Of a stretch of DNA of 64,000 nt, positions 22,146 to 32,843 are shown piece by piece. Below the pieces are notes generated by a model. That model did not search any database, had not been told where the DNA came from, and saw only the letters and a list, made by a program, of their open reading frames with translations. A program made the translations under genes and the position numbers. Source of the stretch: Collybiopsis luxurians FD-317 M1 (Eukaryota > Basidiomycota > Agaricomycetes > Agaricales > Omphalotaceae). Positions within the stretch are counted from its first letter, which is position 1. The number at the start of each line of letters is the position of its first letter. The stretch lies in the NCBI GenBank assembly GCA_000827265.1, contig KN834798.1, forward strand, positions 139,498 through 203,497, read 5' to 3'.

Positions 22146-23613
22146 AATCGCATAGCATTTATTCACTCTAATTGAGGCGACAGACACTATGAATCTCATA
22201 TATATATCTATTACAAAACCCCTTATCTCATCATGGTGCAGCCCGCTGACCCTTTCTCATCCATCCGCCGAGCTCTTTTCAGCGGCTGGCAGGGTGACTT
22301 TGATCAACATACCGTGGGCGTCATATCTGAATTAATTTATGGTAGAGCAATAGAGAATTAATGCAGAACCCTAATATGGATGTTCACTTTACCAGTAGTA
22401 TGTCTACCACTCAGTAAGGGGATCAAGGCTGTGCAGTTGCAAAGACCTGAACTTTAAGGCCTGTTTACAGGGATATTTTCATGCCTAATCAATGATTCTA
22501 CTTGATGGCCGGGATGTACATTTTTATCTGTAATCAATAGATGAGTGTCGAGGCTCGAAGAATCTATATACATTATTACATACAGATAGAACTTCATGCC
22601 CAAGCAATGGTGACACTTGACTTCTGGAACATGCACCTTAAGCAGCCTAGCAATTGTTCCGCAAAGCTGATTCACAATCCAAACTTTCTCTTGAACGAGT
22701 GGAAAAAAGTCTTCAAGATGTATGCACTCAACTCCACACATTATTCACGCATTCCAGATTTCACTGTCACCAAAGGTGACAAAGGAGCTAGATCCTGAAC
22801 ACATCCCATGGATTGGTTGGGGGAAATGAGACTTGGTAGCAGGGAGCACCAGTGAATGGAAAAGTTTGACCACTGACAACTCGTGTGAGGATAGGTTAGA
22901 CAAGAGGATAATAGTGAAAGAACTTGTTAATTATTGGAGGCAAGCTCGAGTGAGCTTTTATACAATACATAAGGTATTCTAGATACTTCTACAAGTTACC
23001 TACAGGTTTTCTATGCATAAGTAATTGAATGGGGAGGAAACATAAGTAAGCTTATCATCGGAGGTACGAGTATATCGGAGGTACAAATATCTGATCGGTA
23101 GATCCGAAGTTGTACATTCTATATATGGTGAGTCAAAGCATAAATTACAACATCCACAAATGAAACCGTATCCTGGTTTTGCAAGTCGCTTATGCCAACG
23201 TAGATCTCATCAATCGAAGCCGTTATGTAGTAAGGCTGCCTGTGAAAATTATCGCGCGCCTGTTTGGCTCAATGATCAATTGTTAGCTTTTATCTGACAG
23301 CAGCCGGGAGAATCTCAAGGCTGTGGGTTTCGTAACCCAGCAGTAGTGGTACACACACATATGGGTTGTCGTAGTCTGCTTAAAGGAGACTGCCACCAGC
23401 TTAGATACCTATGCAATCATCTAGAATTCGTGAAACGACAACTCTGAGTCAGTATTCCGCATGTTCCGCATCAGATACTAGTGATTTTTGGGTGATCCAC
23501 GAGAACTGAGACCTTTGAAGATCTAAACACTGCCAAGAATACATTCTCAGTCTTGTATCAGGACAACTTGAACAGCAAAGATGAAAGACGTCGATCACTT
23601 CACGGTGTCAATC
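22146..23613. other. Gap with a remnant of the DUF6533 unit 3' end
   Basis: No gene. At 22541-22620, GTCGAGGCTCGAAGAATCT followed by CTTCATGCCCAAGCAATGGTG matches sequence found just downstream of DUF6533 copy B (34755-34815) and, more weakly, copies A and D. This suggests a lost or truncated fifth copy. The rest is AT-rich and featureless. Confidence 0.5.
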
Positions 23614-23616
23614 TTA

Positions 23617-23776
23617 CACTGCATACAAATTTCAGTAAGTTTTGCCATTTACAGTAAACTTATGAAAAATAGATACAAATAAATTGCCATAAAAGGACAT
23701 TTCCCACACTTTTTAATGCAAGTTTACAATAAGTTTACCATTTTCAGTGGCAACTTACGAGAATTTGTGTGCAGTG
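23617..23776. mobile_element. MITE, Harbinger-like (TTA target duplication)
   Basis: A 160-bp non-coding element with imperfect inverted ends: CACTGCATACAAATTTCAGT on the left and the inverse, CACTGCACACAAATTCTCGT, on the right. The similarity continues inward through GTAAACTTAT for about 45 bp. It is flanked by TTA at 23614-23616 and 23777-23779. TIRs with a 3-bp TWA duplication are usual for PIF/Harbinger elements. The class call is an inference from the ends only. Confidence 0.7.
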
Positions 23777-24360
23777 TTAGTCACTAGTGTAATGATGCAA
23801 ATTATTTCATCATGAATATCGAATATGAGGACAGAATGAAATAAAGGGATCGTCCTTGAAATTGGAATCATACCAGTCAACTCTTATTAGCCAACTGACT
23901 TTTCCATCTGCTTCCTTGTTCTTCCTTGAGAAATCTTTACACAGTGAAAAATTCCGGAATTTTTTGATTCAGTCTGTTAATAAACTTCTGAGTTGCCAGA
24001 TTTTGCATAGACTATTTAAGATGATACAATCTCAAAATTTAAAGTGAATAGCTCAGAAATGAAAAGACAGGAAACAATTTAAGTACAATATGGCACTTCC
24101 CGGTGACCTTGCACTGGATGCTTCGTTTGTGATCGCATCAATTTGTTTTTATAATCTCTTCCATCGAGACTGAGGGTGTTTGTGTTGACATCTCACCTCC
24201 AACACGCATCCGAGACATGGATACTCACAATGTATTGCGCTCATACCTCATTTAGCTTCTGGCCTTGTATTTGCCACGCGCTCTGTGTGATGGGGCCATG
24301 GTAACCAACTTTCAGCTGCAGTAGGGTAGAAATCTCACACAATAAGGATCAATGAAAGGC

Positions 24361-24368
24361 TATATAAG
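24361..24368 (+). promoter_or_regulatory. TATA box of DUF6533 copy A
   Basis: TATATAAG lies 62 bp before the ATG at 24423. Similar boxes precede copies B, C and D at 58-73 bp. Confidence 0.55.
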
Positions 24369-24422
24369 AACCTCAGAATAGGATTTCAGCACACTGACTT
24401 TGACAACAGACTCAAGCAGGCT

Positions 24423-26197
24423 ATGGACTCTTGGACTCATGCTCAACAGGTTCCAGCAGCAGAGCAGGCGTACGTTGTTTAGAACCAATGAGGTTCAAGT
24501 CCCAATAAACCTTATACTACATAGGTACTGGATGCTGGATTATTTGAGTCTCTATTTACTCTCAACTGGTATGTTCCCCTATCTTCAAAATCTAGTCCAA
24601 TCTCAAGCAGCAAGCCTGTCTCCAGCATTCTTATATTGGGACTATCTCCTTACACTTTGTACGCAAATTTTCTTATGCTACTTGCTAATGTCTTGAGCTG
24701 TATCCCGATAGCCGATGAAGTTCAGTATTTCTGGAAGCACCCAGTTGGCTTAAGCACAATGCTTTTCTTTCTTAATCGCTACATTTCTGTGTTGGGAAAC
24801 ATTGTCACAACCATATTAATGTTCTCCGGCACTGTTACTGAATCTGTTGGTTTTCCATTTCAATCCAGCCTCCTGATCTTTGTCTAATTTTCTTCAATGA
24901 TAGAGGTGAGGCAAGGTCAAATCTATCTTGCAAAAAGCCAACAGTCATGTTAGCTGTCGGGTGTTTCATACCTTACGCGAACTCTTGTTCATTGGAATGT
25001 CAATTATAGTCGGTGGTAAGACTTTTTTCACCAGTACTCAGAACAAAAATAATCCTTTTAATATCCTAGCACTCCTTACCATCCGTGTATATGCCCTGTA
25101 TGATTGCAGTAAGCGTATTCTAGCTGTTATGCTTTTCATTGGTTGTATATTGGTGATGTTCTCATTTGTCAGTTTGCCTTTTTTTCTGTCTGAACCTGCA
25201 TATATCTGAGCTCATTATAGGTTATAACATTCTCCCAGCATCATTTGGAAGGGAACTTTGCAGATCTTGGCATAGTAGTAACATGTGATAAAGGATTGTC
25301 CTTTTCTACGTACGTACCATATCATTTTGCTCCCTCTTGCAGAAAATTTCTATTTGCAATACAGATCTGTTAGTACGTTTAATTACATGTTCTGCCAGCA
25401 GGTTTTTGAAATCTCATCCTAACTCGCAGGTCAGGCAGCTGCTTGGGAGGCTTTGTTTATTTACGACATTATGCTATTTATGATGACACTGTTGAAGGCC
25501 TACAAAACCCATCACGAGCTCCAACCACTCAGAATACCTTTGATTGATATTATTGTTCACGATGGTAAAGATAGATGACCCCTGTTTTGGATTGTGTTGA
25601 TTTCATTTTCATGTAGGATCATGGTACTTTGGGTGAGTTATCCGAGTCTTACAGGTGGATGTGGAATTGGTTTATTCCCTTCTCATTCAGTGTGATGGCT
25701 TTTGCAAATGGGGTAAGTGTTGAATTGTTATTTTATTTTCATTTTTTCCAATAATATGGTTTTCACATCCATTTTCAGATCAATATCTCAACATTTTATG
25801 TAAGTGTTGATATGAATCACAATTGCCTTCAACCCTAATCCATAGCTGGTTTAGTATCCTTGGGTATGTCGGATGTCCTGTATGGCTCTCAGAAATAGCT
25901 GCAAAAAGTTGATAATTTTTTCATGACCTAGCCATATGCACAGGGCATCCTAACTACATTTGCCAGCAGGTATTATTTTCTTTTATTGACAAGAGTACTT
26001 AAGCCCTTTAAACACCCACTCTTTGCAGCATGTCTGTCACATTGATGTCACGCCTTATGTTCAACCTTCATAAGATTGCAGATTCAGGGTTGTTTGCTTC
26101 TCATAGAACAACAATGCAACTAGAAACCCAAAGTGCTTTACCAGAATTCCGACAAGTATTGACTATCATAAGTGACAACTCACAGGATGAAACCTAG
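24423..26197 (+). CDS. DUF6533 seven-helix membrane protein, copy A
   Basis: Basidiomycete-specific DUF6533 family, predicted seven-helix membrane proteins of unknown ligand. Many small exons: a start exon from ATG 24423 (MDSWTHAQQVPAAEQA); LSPAFLYWDYLLTL; ADEVQYFWKHPVGLSTMLFF and LNRYISVLGNIVTTILMFSG; CRVFHTLRELLFIGMSIIVG; ALLTIRVYALYDCSKRILAV; AAAWEALFIYDIMLFMMTLL and KAYKTHHELQPLRIPLIDII ending HDG; then tiny exons giving SWYFG, VMAFAN and INISTFY. The last exon (MSVTLMSRLMFNLHKIADSG) ends at TAG 26197. The YWDYLLT, FFLNRY and MSR.M.NLH motifs fix the family. No disabling change seen, but not every small exon was phased. It is the most diverged of the four tandem copies. Confidence 0.75.
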
Positions 26198-27088
26198 GAC
26201 TATGAGTTTATTAGAAAAGGACTTGGATCTCCGAATTCCTTGTTTCTATAGATATTTGATGGTCAGTTGTAGTTATGGCATTCAGCTCCTTGATCCCCTT
26301 CCTTATGTGTAGCTTAGTTCATCCATTTCATTATCACCTTTAGAATTTAAGTTTGATTTTAGTATGTAGTCACGAACTTGGACGCTGCGAATCAACGCCA
26401 TGGTGCTACCTTCTCTGGCTTTTCTTTTCAATCAAGCATCGAGGTCCCGCCAGATCCTTCACATATGCAATTATAAATGGGTGCCGAGACTGGAAGCATT
26501 CGAGCACATATGCAGAGAGGATCTCATACCCATCTTGAATCAAATGCTCAACAAATGCAGTTGGTTAACCGCTGACATATACTATGCTTTGAGGATCGGT
26601 TATGCACTTAAACAAAGTTGAGGGCCGAAGAATTTATATATAGACAGAATTTGATGCCAAAACAGTTGAAGCTGTGTGACTGCCACTGAGACTTATATTT
26701 TGGAGAGCCCAGTATTTGACCAAAATAGGCTAATTTACAACATTGAAAAAATGGAAGGACTGTGAGAAAATTCTCAATCGGATATGTACCGAATTCCACG
26801 CACTATGAATTTCACAGAGCAGTTGATATGTCTTCCAAAATTGAGTTTGGGAAATCATTCCAATCTTTGCACAAGATTGTAAGACTAGGAGGCCAAATCA
26901 AGACTCCAATCGAACCATTCGCAGTCACGTTCAATGGTTATCGCGTTCGTAACTACCTCCGATTTTCATCATGATAAAAATTGTCCACTGTCAGCTTGCT
27001 ACTTAAGCTCAGCTCAATCGAATACAGTTGGATTTCTGTCTGCTCTCAGCACTCAGCGCTCGGCTCGCGTTTCGTAAATCTGCCAAGG
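26198..27088. other. Gap downstream of copy A
   Basis: No supportable gene. A weak match to the DUF6533 3' tag (GGGCCGAAGAATTTATATAT then TTTGATGCCAAAACAG) lies near 26620-26660. The transposon target site starts at 27089. Confidence 0.4.
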
Positions 27089-27095
27089 GTACGAG
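27089..27095 (+). repeat. Left target-site duplication of the 5.5-kb transposon
   Basis: GTACGAG, repeated exactly at 32570-32576, directly abuts the inverted repeats on both sides. Confidence 0.9.
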
Positions 27096-27284
27096 TGCGG
27101 TGGGCGGGAACTCCGCGGTTCAATTTTTCAATGACCGTCGCCCTGAATGTAAACTGGTTCATTTAATGAATGTATATATGTAATGCAATTCATTTGAGTA
27201 ATGTATACCGCTTTCCTCTACTTCCGTGTCGTCTTATACCTTATTATGCGAGACGATTCTCCTAGTAAAACCAGTAGCATAATG
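27096..27284 (+). repeat. Left terminal inverted repeat
   Basis: 189 bp starting TGCGGTGGGCGGGAACTCCG. Its first 78 bp are identical to the inverse of the right end; further in there are scattered substitutions. Confidence 0.95.
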
Positions 27285-27349
27285 TTAACAAGTGACATGT
27301 CTAAGAAAGTGTGTACCATACAACCAAATGAAGTATCTAGATGTGAAAA

Positions 27350-29840
27350 CTACTCATTGAGGTTATGAACAGGATCATATCCTTGACCGCCGTGCTTTGG
27401 TTTAGGATAAGAATCAGGGGGGGGTACACTGCTTTCCATTTCCTCTTCATCTTCTTGGCCGGCAGCCAATCCCATTGCCTCACAAACTGGACCGCATTTA
27501 TGATCCCTTTCAAAAGTAACGATGCCCTCTGTCCCATGGTCTCCAGAACCAGAAAGTCTACATAGAGTGTAATTTTAATAATGCTGAGGTTTGGAAAGCT
27601 AAAAAACACTTGCCCATTTACTGTATGGGTCATTGGGTCAAAGAGAACAAGCATATTTTTCCCATCAGCTGATATTTGAGTCCCTGTACAAGTGGAATTG
27701 TGAGAAAGGGTGGAAAAAATGTGAGAAATGTTTGAATACCCTGCAAGTCAGCAACTACAAGCTGCCGATTGGTGAATTCATAAACAAAATGGGCAAAAGC
27801 GTGTACTGTTTCTGAGGTGAGACCTCCAATGTGTGTACGTGCATGGGACAAAGTCCCAGTAAACTTGAAAAATGTAGAAGGCCGCTTGGGTTCAACTAAC
27901 CAGGTGATGCCTTCATCGGGACCAAGTGAGTCATCAGGGAGTTTGATTCCTGATGCCCTGCTTGGCATGGATCCGACTTCCCTGAGAAGGAAATGTTTTG
28001 AAATGATGATATCTGTGTTATTACTTGCATGTAAACTGGTCTAGTTATAAAGCAAGAAGGTAAGTGAGCCTACCTCGATCGACACATTGCACATTTTTTC
28101 TGGTGACATAGTCATAGAACTCCTTTAGAAATACCTTGCACTGTGCTAGTCGACCTGCATCAAGAGAAATTAATCGGTAGTTCTGCTTGACTTTTTCTTC
28201 ATCAATTGAGTTACTGTCTGAGTCATTATCTGTCAATTTAAAGTAACGTTTTGCAACAAATTCCTCTTGTTGGATCTGGAGCTAGCAGGGAATGAGTTGA
28301 AAATATTTTTTAAAAGGCTTAACAAAAACCCACATTATAAACAACCTTCATTCCTCCATATGCAAATGGTCTATCATCTAAACGTCCACTGAGCATTTCG
28401 GCATCATTATCCAGGCGTAACGTCATCTGATATTGTGCATCAAGCTCAATATCAATTCGCTCAAATTGTACTTTAGAAAGTGAATGAGTGCTGAAGTCAA
28501 TCTGGTCTAGATTTTCTGGAGCCCTGTATGTGGATTGAATGGTGATGCGGGGGCCTAGGAATAAAAATCTATTGTAAGTACAACAATGTATATCTTTGTG
28601 TGCAGTGGAAGGAGAACTTGCCCATGGTAATTGATCTGCCTCTTTTTGCTTGAGAGGATATCAATGTTGTTGATCGCTTCCGACTTGTTTTAATACTGCT
28701 ACCAGTAGCCACTGCACTGGAGGAAATTCGGTTTTGATACTGAATAGGGCAATGGTTAGTTCTGATTGGGCATTATATAATGAAGTGATACTTACAGCTT
28801 TGTAGTTGATTGTAAGCAGGAGATAAAGAGTTCTTTCTTTTGCAGTCTTTGGTGCCTTAACAATTCCTGCGGGGAAATTGTTGATATATAGATCCACTAC
28901 AGTAGACTGGCTATGTTTGGCATAAAAATCATCAAGTTTCAAATGCTCTGTGCCTGGGATGGGATTTCGTCCTCGGTGGAAACGAAATTCAGCCTCAGAT
29001 CTGCTCTTGCAGGTTCACTGTCTTGAAATTAAAAGCTTTGTAAATAGAATCACTTACGCAACAAGATAATCATGGACTTCATTCTGATTCCACTTCTTAT
29101 TAGCCTGTTCAAGCAATTCCTTCTTGATTTCTGGTAAAGGGATTAAGTATGAGCAAGAAACTTTCATGTATTCAGCAGTACATACCCTCCATATAGATAT
29201 TTCCCTTGAATGGAGTTGCAAAACTGCCCAAGTTAACTGAAAATTTGGCTGGTTTCTGTGTAAACTCAATCTGAAGTAGGTAGAACCACAAATTGAGTAA
29301 CAGGATAACATGCAAAAAAAGTATTTACTGACTGCCCAGTGGATAGTATACCAGTATTCAGAGCCCCGGAGTCCTTGCTCACGGTCTTTAATCTGCTGTA
29401 TCTTTGATGTAGACATCTTGCTCTTTGCAGGGGCAGCACTGAGATTGAACCGATGCAATGTTTTTTGTGCAAGTGCCTCATGTGATGAGGGAATGTTTGT
29501 TGATGCTTTATTTCGCAGTGGGACTGGACCTAATGTTTCTGCACACTGGATTCCCAGTGCCTCATCACAGTTTGGATTTCCACATGATTGTTGCCCATAT
29601 ACTGGCAGGGGCATTCCATGCCTTTTCACCACACCACATGCCCTGCACTGAGGGTATTCCTGCAACATTGATCAAAGACATCAGTAAGTCTAATATAAGT
29701 AACAATTAAACCCTCACTGCGTAGTCTTGGTACTCAGTTGTGTTTCTCTTGAAGGTATTTAGCTTTATGCATTTTATGCACTCACCCTCATCTTGACGAA
29801 GGGGAAACAGTTTGAAGCAGCTTGGGCAGGGGTTAACCAT
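27350..29840 (-). CDS. Alpha-kinase (MHCK/EF2K-type protein kinase)
   Basis: An atypical Ser/Thr kinase of the alpha-kinase family. The ATG at 29840 opens a zinc-ribbon-like N-terminus (PCPSCFKLF and ECIKC, then CRACG and CGNPNC). The kinase domain follows: GGMKVVYNV, EEFVAKRYFKL with the ATP-site Lys, FLKEFYDYV, ITWLVEPKRPSTFFKFTGTL, VYEFTNRQLVVADLQG, VLFDPMTHT, SGSGDHGTEGIVTF and DHKCGPVC. The last matches the structural zinc site (H-x-C-x3-C plus an upstream His). The 3' exon joins in phase only if the preceding intron starts with GC (GCAAGTG..TGTAG), a known minor splice class. The tail ends at TAG 27350. It lies wholly inside the inverted-repeat transposon, divergent from the transposase, so it is cargo. 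No lesion seen. Confidence 0.85.
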
Positions 29841-30726
29841 AGCAGAAAAGTTGAAAAGTTGATGAACTGGTGGACTTACATATATGACTTTTATATGTGC
29901 GTAAGAGATTCAAAAAGATATGAACTACTACCGGAACTTGCAAAGTGAAAGCCTCGAGGTAAGCTATCCTTTCACAACCGGACCGAAAGCTAAAATACTT
30001 TTCGTGAACCAGAGAGATAGAATGACATGTTAACGTCAAGATAATTTGATGTTCAAACACAAAGGCTTTACACTGTAGCACAAATTTAGGGTACTGCGAG
30101 TAATTTTAGTTTATGAGCCGAAGATAACATGAGGTTTTTTACACCTAGGATATAATCAGTCTGGAGTTAAAATCTATGAGAGGTAAAAATTAATTAGAAG
30201 TCGTAGGGTTTTTTACGCTTAGCAGCTAGCCGGTGTAAGTAGAATGGGTAGGAAATCGTGAGGAATTTTACACATAGTATACATTCCAAACACAATGATA
30301 AACTCGGATTGTTTTCATGTAGCATATAAGTTTTGACATCTGGCATAAAGCCCAAAAAATTACGCGCAATATGCAGCAGCATGCGGCATGCAACACAGCA
30401 TCCTTAAGACGTTATGCATCATCTTGATTTAATTCTCAGCCTCAATGGAAGTGCGTGGATTGATTGTGAGGTTTTGTGACAATCAGAATGCAATTTATGC
30501 CTACAACGTTGCTTTAATGCAGGTACTACATCAATATTTGATACTAACCCTGAGGTATATCTGGACTGTCAACGGAAATTAAAGAACAGTAGTACAAACC
30601 TGAGAAAGGAAAAGAAGGAAAAGAAATTTCAGCGAGAAGATCAATCTGGGACTTGGAAAGAATGGTATATATACTCAAAGTATGGAACCCACCTTGAAGT
30701 TCCTTGCCTCATCTCATTCAACTGCC
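29841..30726. promoter_or_regulatory. Divergent promoter region between kinase and transposase
   Basis: An 886-bp AT-rich gap serving both transposon genes. It holds three diverged copies of a GAGGTTTTTTACACCTAG-like word (near 30131, 30208 and 30265), possibly a regulatory or transposase-binding repeat (inference). No reading frame of note. Confidence 0.4.
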
Positions 30727-32327
30727 ATGCCTAATCCAACAGGAGTTAATGGATATGGCATTAAAAATCGTCTGTGATGCTTTTCTCAAGTGCTTAATGT
30801 GTCCATACTGATCAAGGTTTATAGAGCCTCCAGATGATGTCTTAAAAGCCAGCTTACTCCTCTATAGTGAGTGCAATCTATCACGAGAGCAAAAGCTTGC
30901 ATCTCTCGTAGATGATTATGGCTATGCCATTAAGTAATTAGCCTATGTTTATTTGCCAAGTTCATACTGATTAAAACCTTTGAAGACTGACAAAATTAGC
31001 TGAATTGGAGAAGGACTTTGCTATTCCAAGTAAACGACGGCTCAAACCACCTAAGGAGGTAGTTACACAGGCAATAATTGATGAAGTAGAAAAGGATCAT
31101 ACCCGACGAAATGGTCCAGACTATATTCAAGTGAAATTACGGCTTGAGCAAGGCCTGCATGTAGGAAGGTTAGTCTATTGTAATTAATATGTGCAACTTG
31201 ATTCATGCATTTCCAGGGATCAAGTGTCCAATACAATGCATATTCATTTCCCAGAGGACTTTGTGAAGCGATTCCCTGGTAGGCAACTGATACGCCAGAA
31301 CCGGACTGCTCACACATTAGTTGGCCCATATCATGAATTACATGCAGATGGCCATGAAAAACTTAGTGCTAGTGGTCTGAGGATGGGTGACATTGGATTC
31401 TCATTGTATGGCTACAAAGACAAGTGGACATGTGGTATACCCTTCCTCAGAGTCATGCCAGAAAGTTGCTCTGCTGCTTCAGGAGGCCATTTGTTTCTTG
31501 ATTTTGTTGAGCAAGTTGGTTGTAGGTCCTATCTGGTATTTGTAATAATCACACATTGGCTTACCCAATGCAGACATTCCACTTCAGCTAACAACCGACA
31601 AGGGCCCTGAGATTGGATACCAGCATGCCTTTATGGTTACTCTTCGGTATGTCAAAATCTCTAAGCATTGATGGACTACAATGATATTGATACAAATCTG
31701 ATATAGTGAAATGTATGCCCCAGAATTTGACCCAGTGGAATTTCCGCCCCATGTAATCTTGAAAAGTACCAATAATACTCCAATTGAAGGATTTTGGCGG
31801 ATACTTTCAGATAAATGTGGCAAGAATATCAAGGAACAAATTCTCCAAGGAAAGGACCAGAGAATCTTTGACCCAACTCAATCAGAGCATTCATATGTAC
31901 TATTATGTTTCATTCTATTCTGCATATCATTGACTATGATATCCTTAGCTCCCTCTTCTATTGGATTTTCATCCCATTAGTCCAACAGGAACTTGACGCA
32001 TTTTGCAGATATTGGAATAACCATACAATTCGTCGGCAAGATACAAAGCTCATGCCATCTGGTCATGTTCCAGCTCATGCAATGGACAACCCATCTCAGT
32101 ATGGTGGAATTGACTGCCGTATTGAGGTTCCAAAAGAGGCAGTTTCCCAATTGCGCCAGGTTTTGGTGGAGGATACAGATAAAACACGTGATGACTGTTT
32201 CCAGTGGTACTCAGATGAGTTTGCGGTATGGGCTCAGCTCGCTTTTGAGGAGATTGGTCGGCCAAACTTAACATTGGAATCTGCTTGGGATGTATTCAGA
32301 CGGATGGCACTCATGATAACATCATAG
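30727..32327 (+). CDS. DDE transposase/integrase (integrase-core type)
   Basis: Retroviral-integrase-like catalytic core of a type common in Agaricomycetes. Exons from ATG 30727 (MPNPTGVNGYGIKNR) join in phase through FIEPPDDVLKASLLLYSECN, LTKLAELEKDFAIPSKRRLK, a DNA-binding-like helical part and the core. Putative triad: Asp in HELHADGHEKL, Asp in LQLTTDKGPEIG, Glu in NTPIEGFWRIL. The C-terminal part has YWIFIPLVQQELDAFCRYWN and MPSGHVPAHAMDNP, then a helical tail ending at TAG 32327. Introns are about 45-55 bp. The frame is complete, so the protein probably mobilised this element by acting on its 189-bp ends. The family is inferred from motifs; its formal superfamily is left open. Confidence 0.85.
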
Positions 32328-32380
32328 TAAATGTGTACACAGAATATTCATTTGGTATGATCTAGAACAATCCTTGTCGC

Positions 32381-32569
32381 CATTATACTACTGGCCTTAC
32401 AAAGAAAATCTTCTCGCATAATAAGGCATAAGACGACATGGAAGCATAGGAAAGCAGTATACATTACTCAAATGAATTGCATTACATACACACATTCATT
32501 AAATGAACCAGTTTACATTCAGGGCGACGGTCATTGAAAAATTGAACCGCGGAGTTCCCGCCCACCGCA
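32381..32569 (-). repeat. Right terminal inverted repeat
   Basis: Inverse of the left repeat, ending CCCGCCCACCGCA at 32569 directly before the duplicated GTACGAG (32570-32576). Confidence 0.95.
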
Positions 32570-32576
32570 GTACGAG
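32570..32576 (+). repeat. Right target-site duplication of the 5.5-kb transposon
   Basis: GTACGAG, an exact copy of the left flank. Confidence 0.9.
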
Positions 32577-32785
32577 ATCAATCACGTCAAGGTACTAATT
32601 AATCGTGGAGAATCGCCGTTTTTGACATTCGCTGACAGCTACTTAGCTCAAAATCTACGAATGTAGTGCATAGCCTGGTAACCAACGCGCTGGCTATCTC
32701 GGAACACCGATTCTATCCAGAAAGGCACAATCAACGAATAAGGATTTTCAGATGACATACTGTACGCAAGGAGAGGCAAGCGGGA

Positions 32786-32793
32786 TTTATAAG
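32786..32793 (+). promoter_or_regulatory. TATA box of DUF6533 copy B
   Basis: TTTATAAG, 58 bp before the ATG at 32844, inside a promoter segment shared with copy D. Confidence 0.5.
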
Positions 32794-32843
32794 AACAGCG
32801 CCAGAAAAGAACTTTGCCTCATCGACTTTGAGAAAAGCAGGCC

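Larger units (their letters stand above)
27096..32569. mobile_element. DNA transposon, 5474 bp, with alpha-kinase cargo
   Basis: Bounded by near-identical inverted repeats (27096-27284 and 32381-32569) and an exact 7-bp duplication GTACGAG. It carries a DDE transposase/integrase (plus strand, right half) and an alpha-kinase (minus strand, left half), transcribed divergently from a shared gap of about 890 bp. Both genes look intact and the outer 78 bp of the repeats are identical, so insertion was probably recent. Confidence 0.9.

Noticed and set aside
27337..27654. Read-through ORF as the alpha-kinase C-terminus
   Set aside because: The GC-AG splice gives the family's SGSGDHG and HKCGPVC motifs; the read-through frame lacks them.
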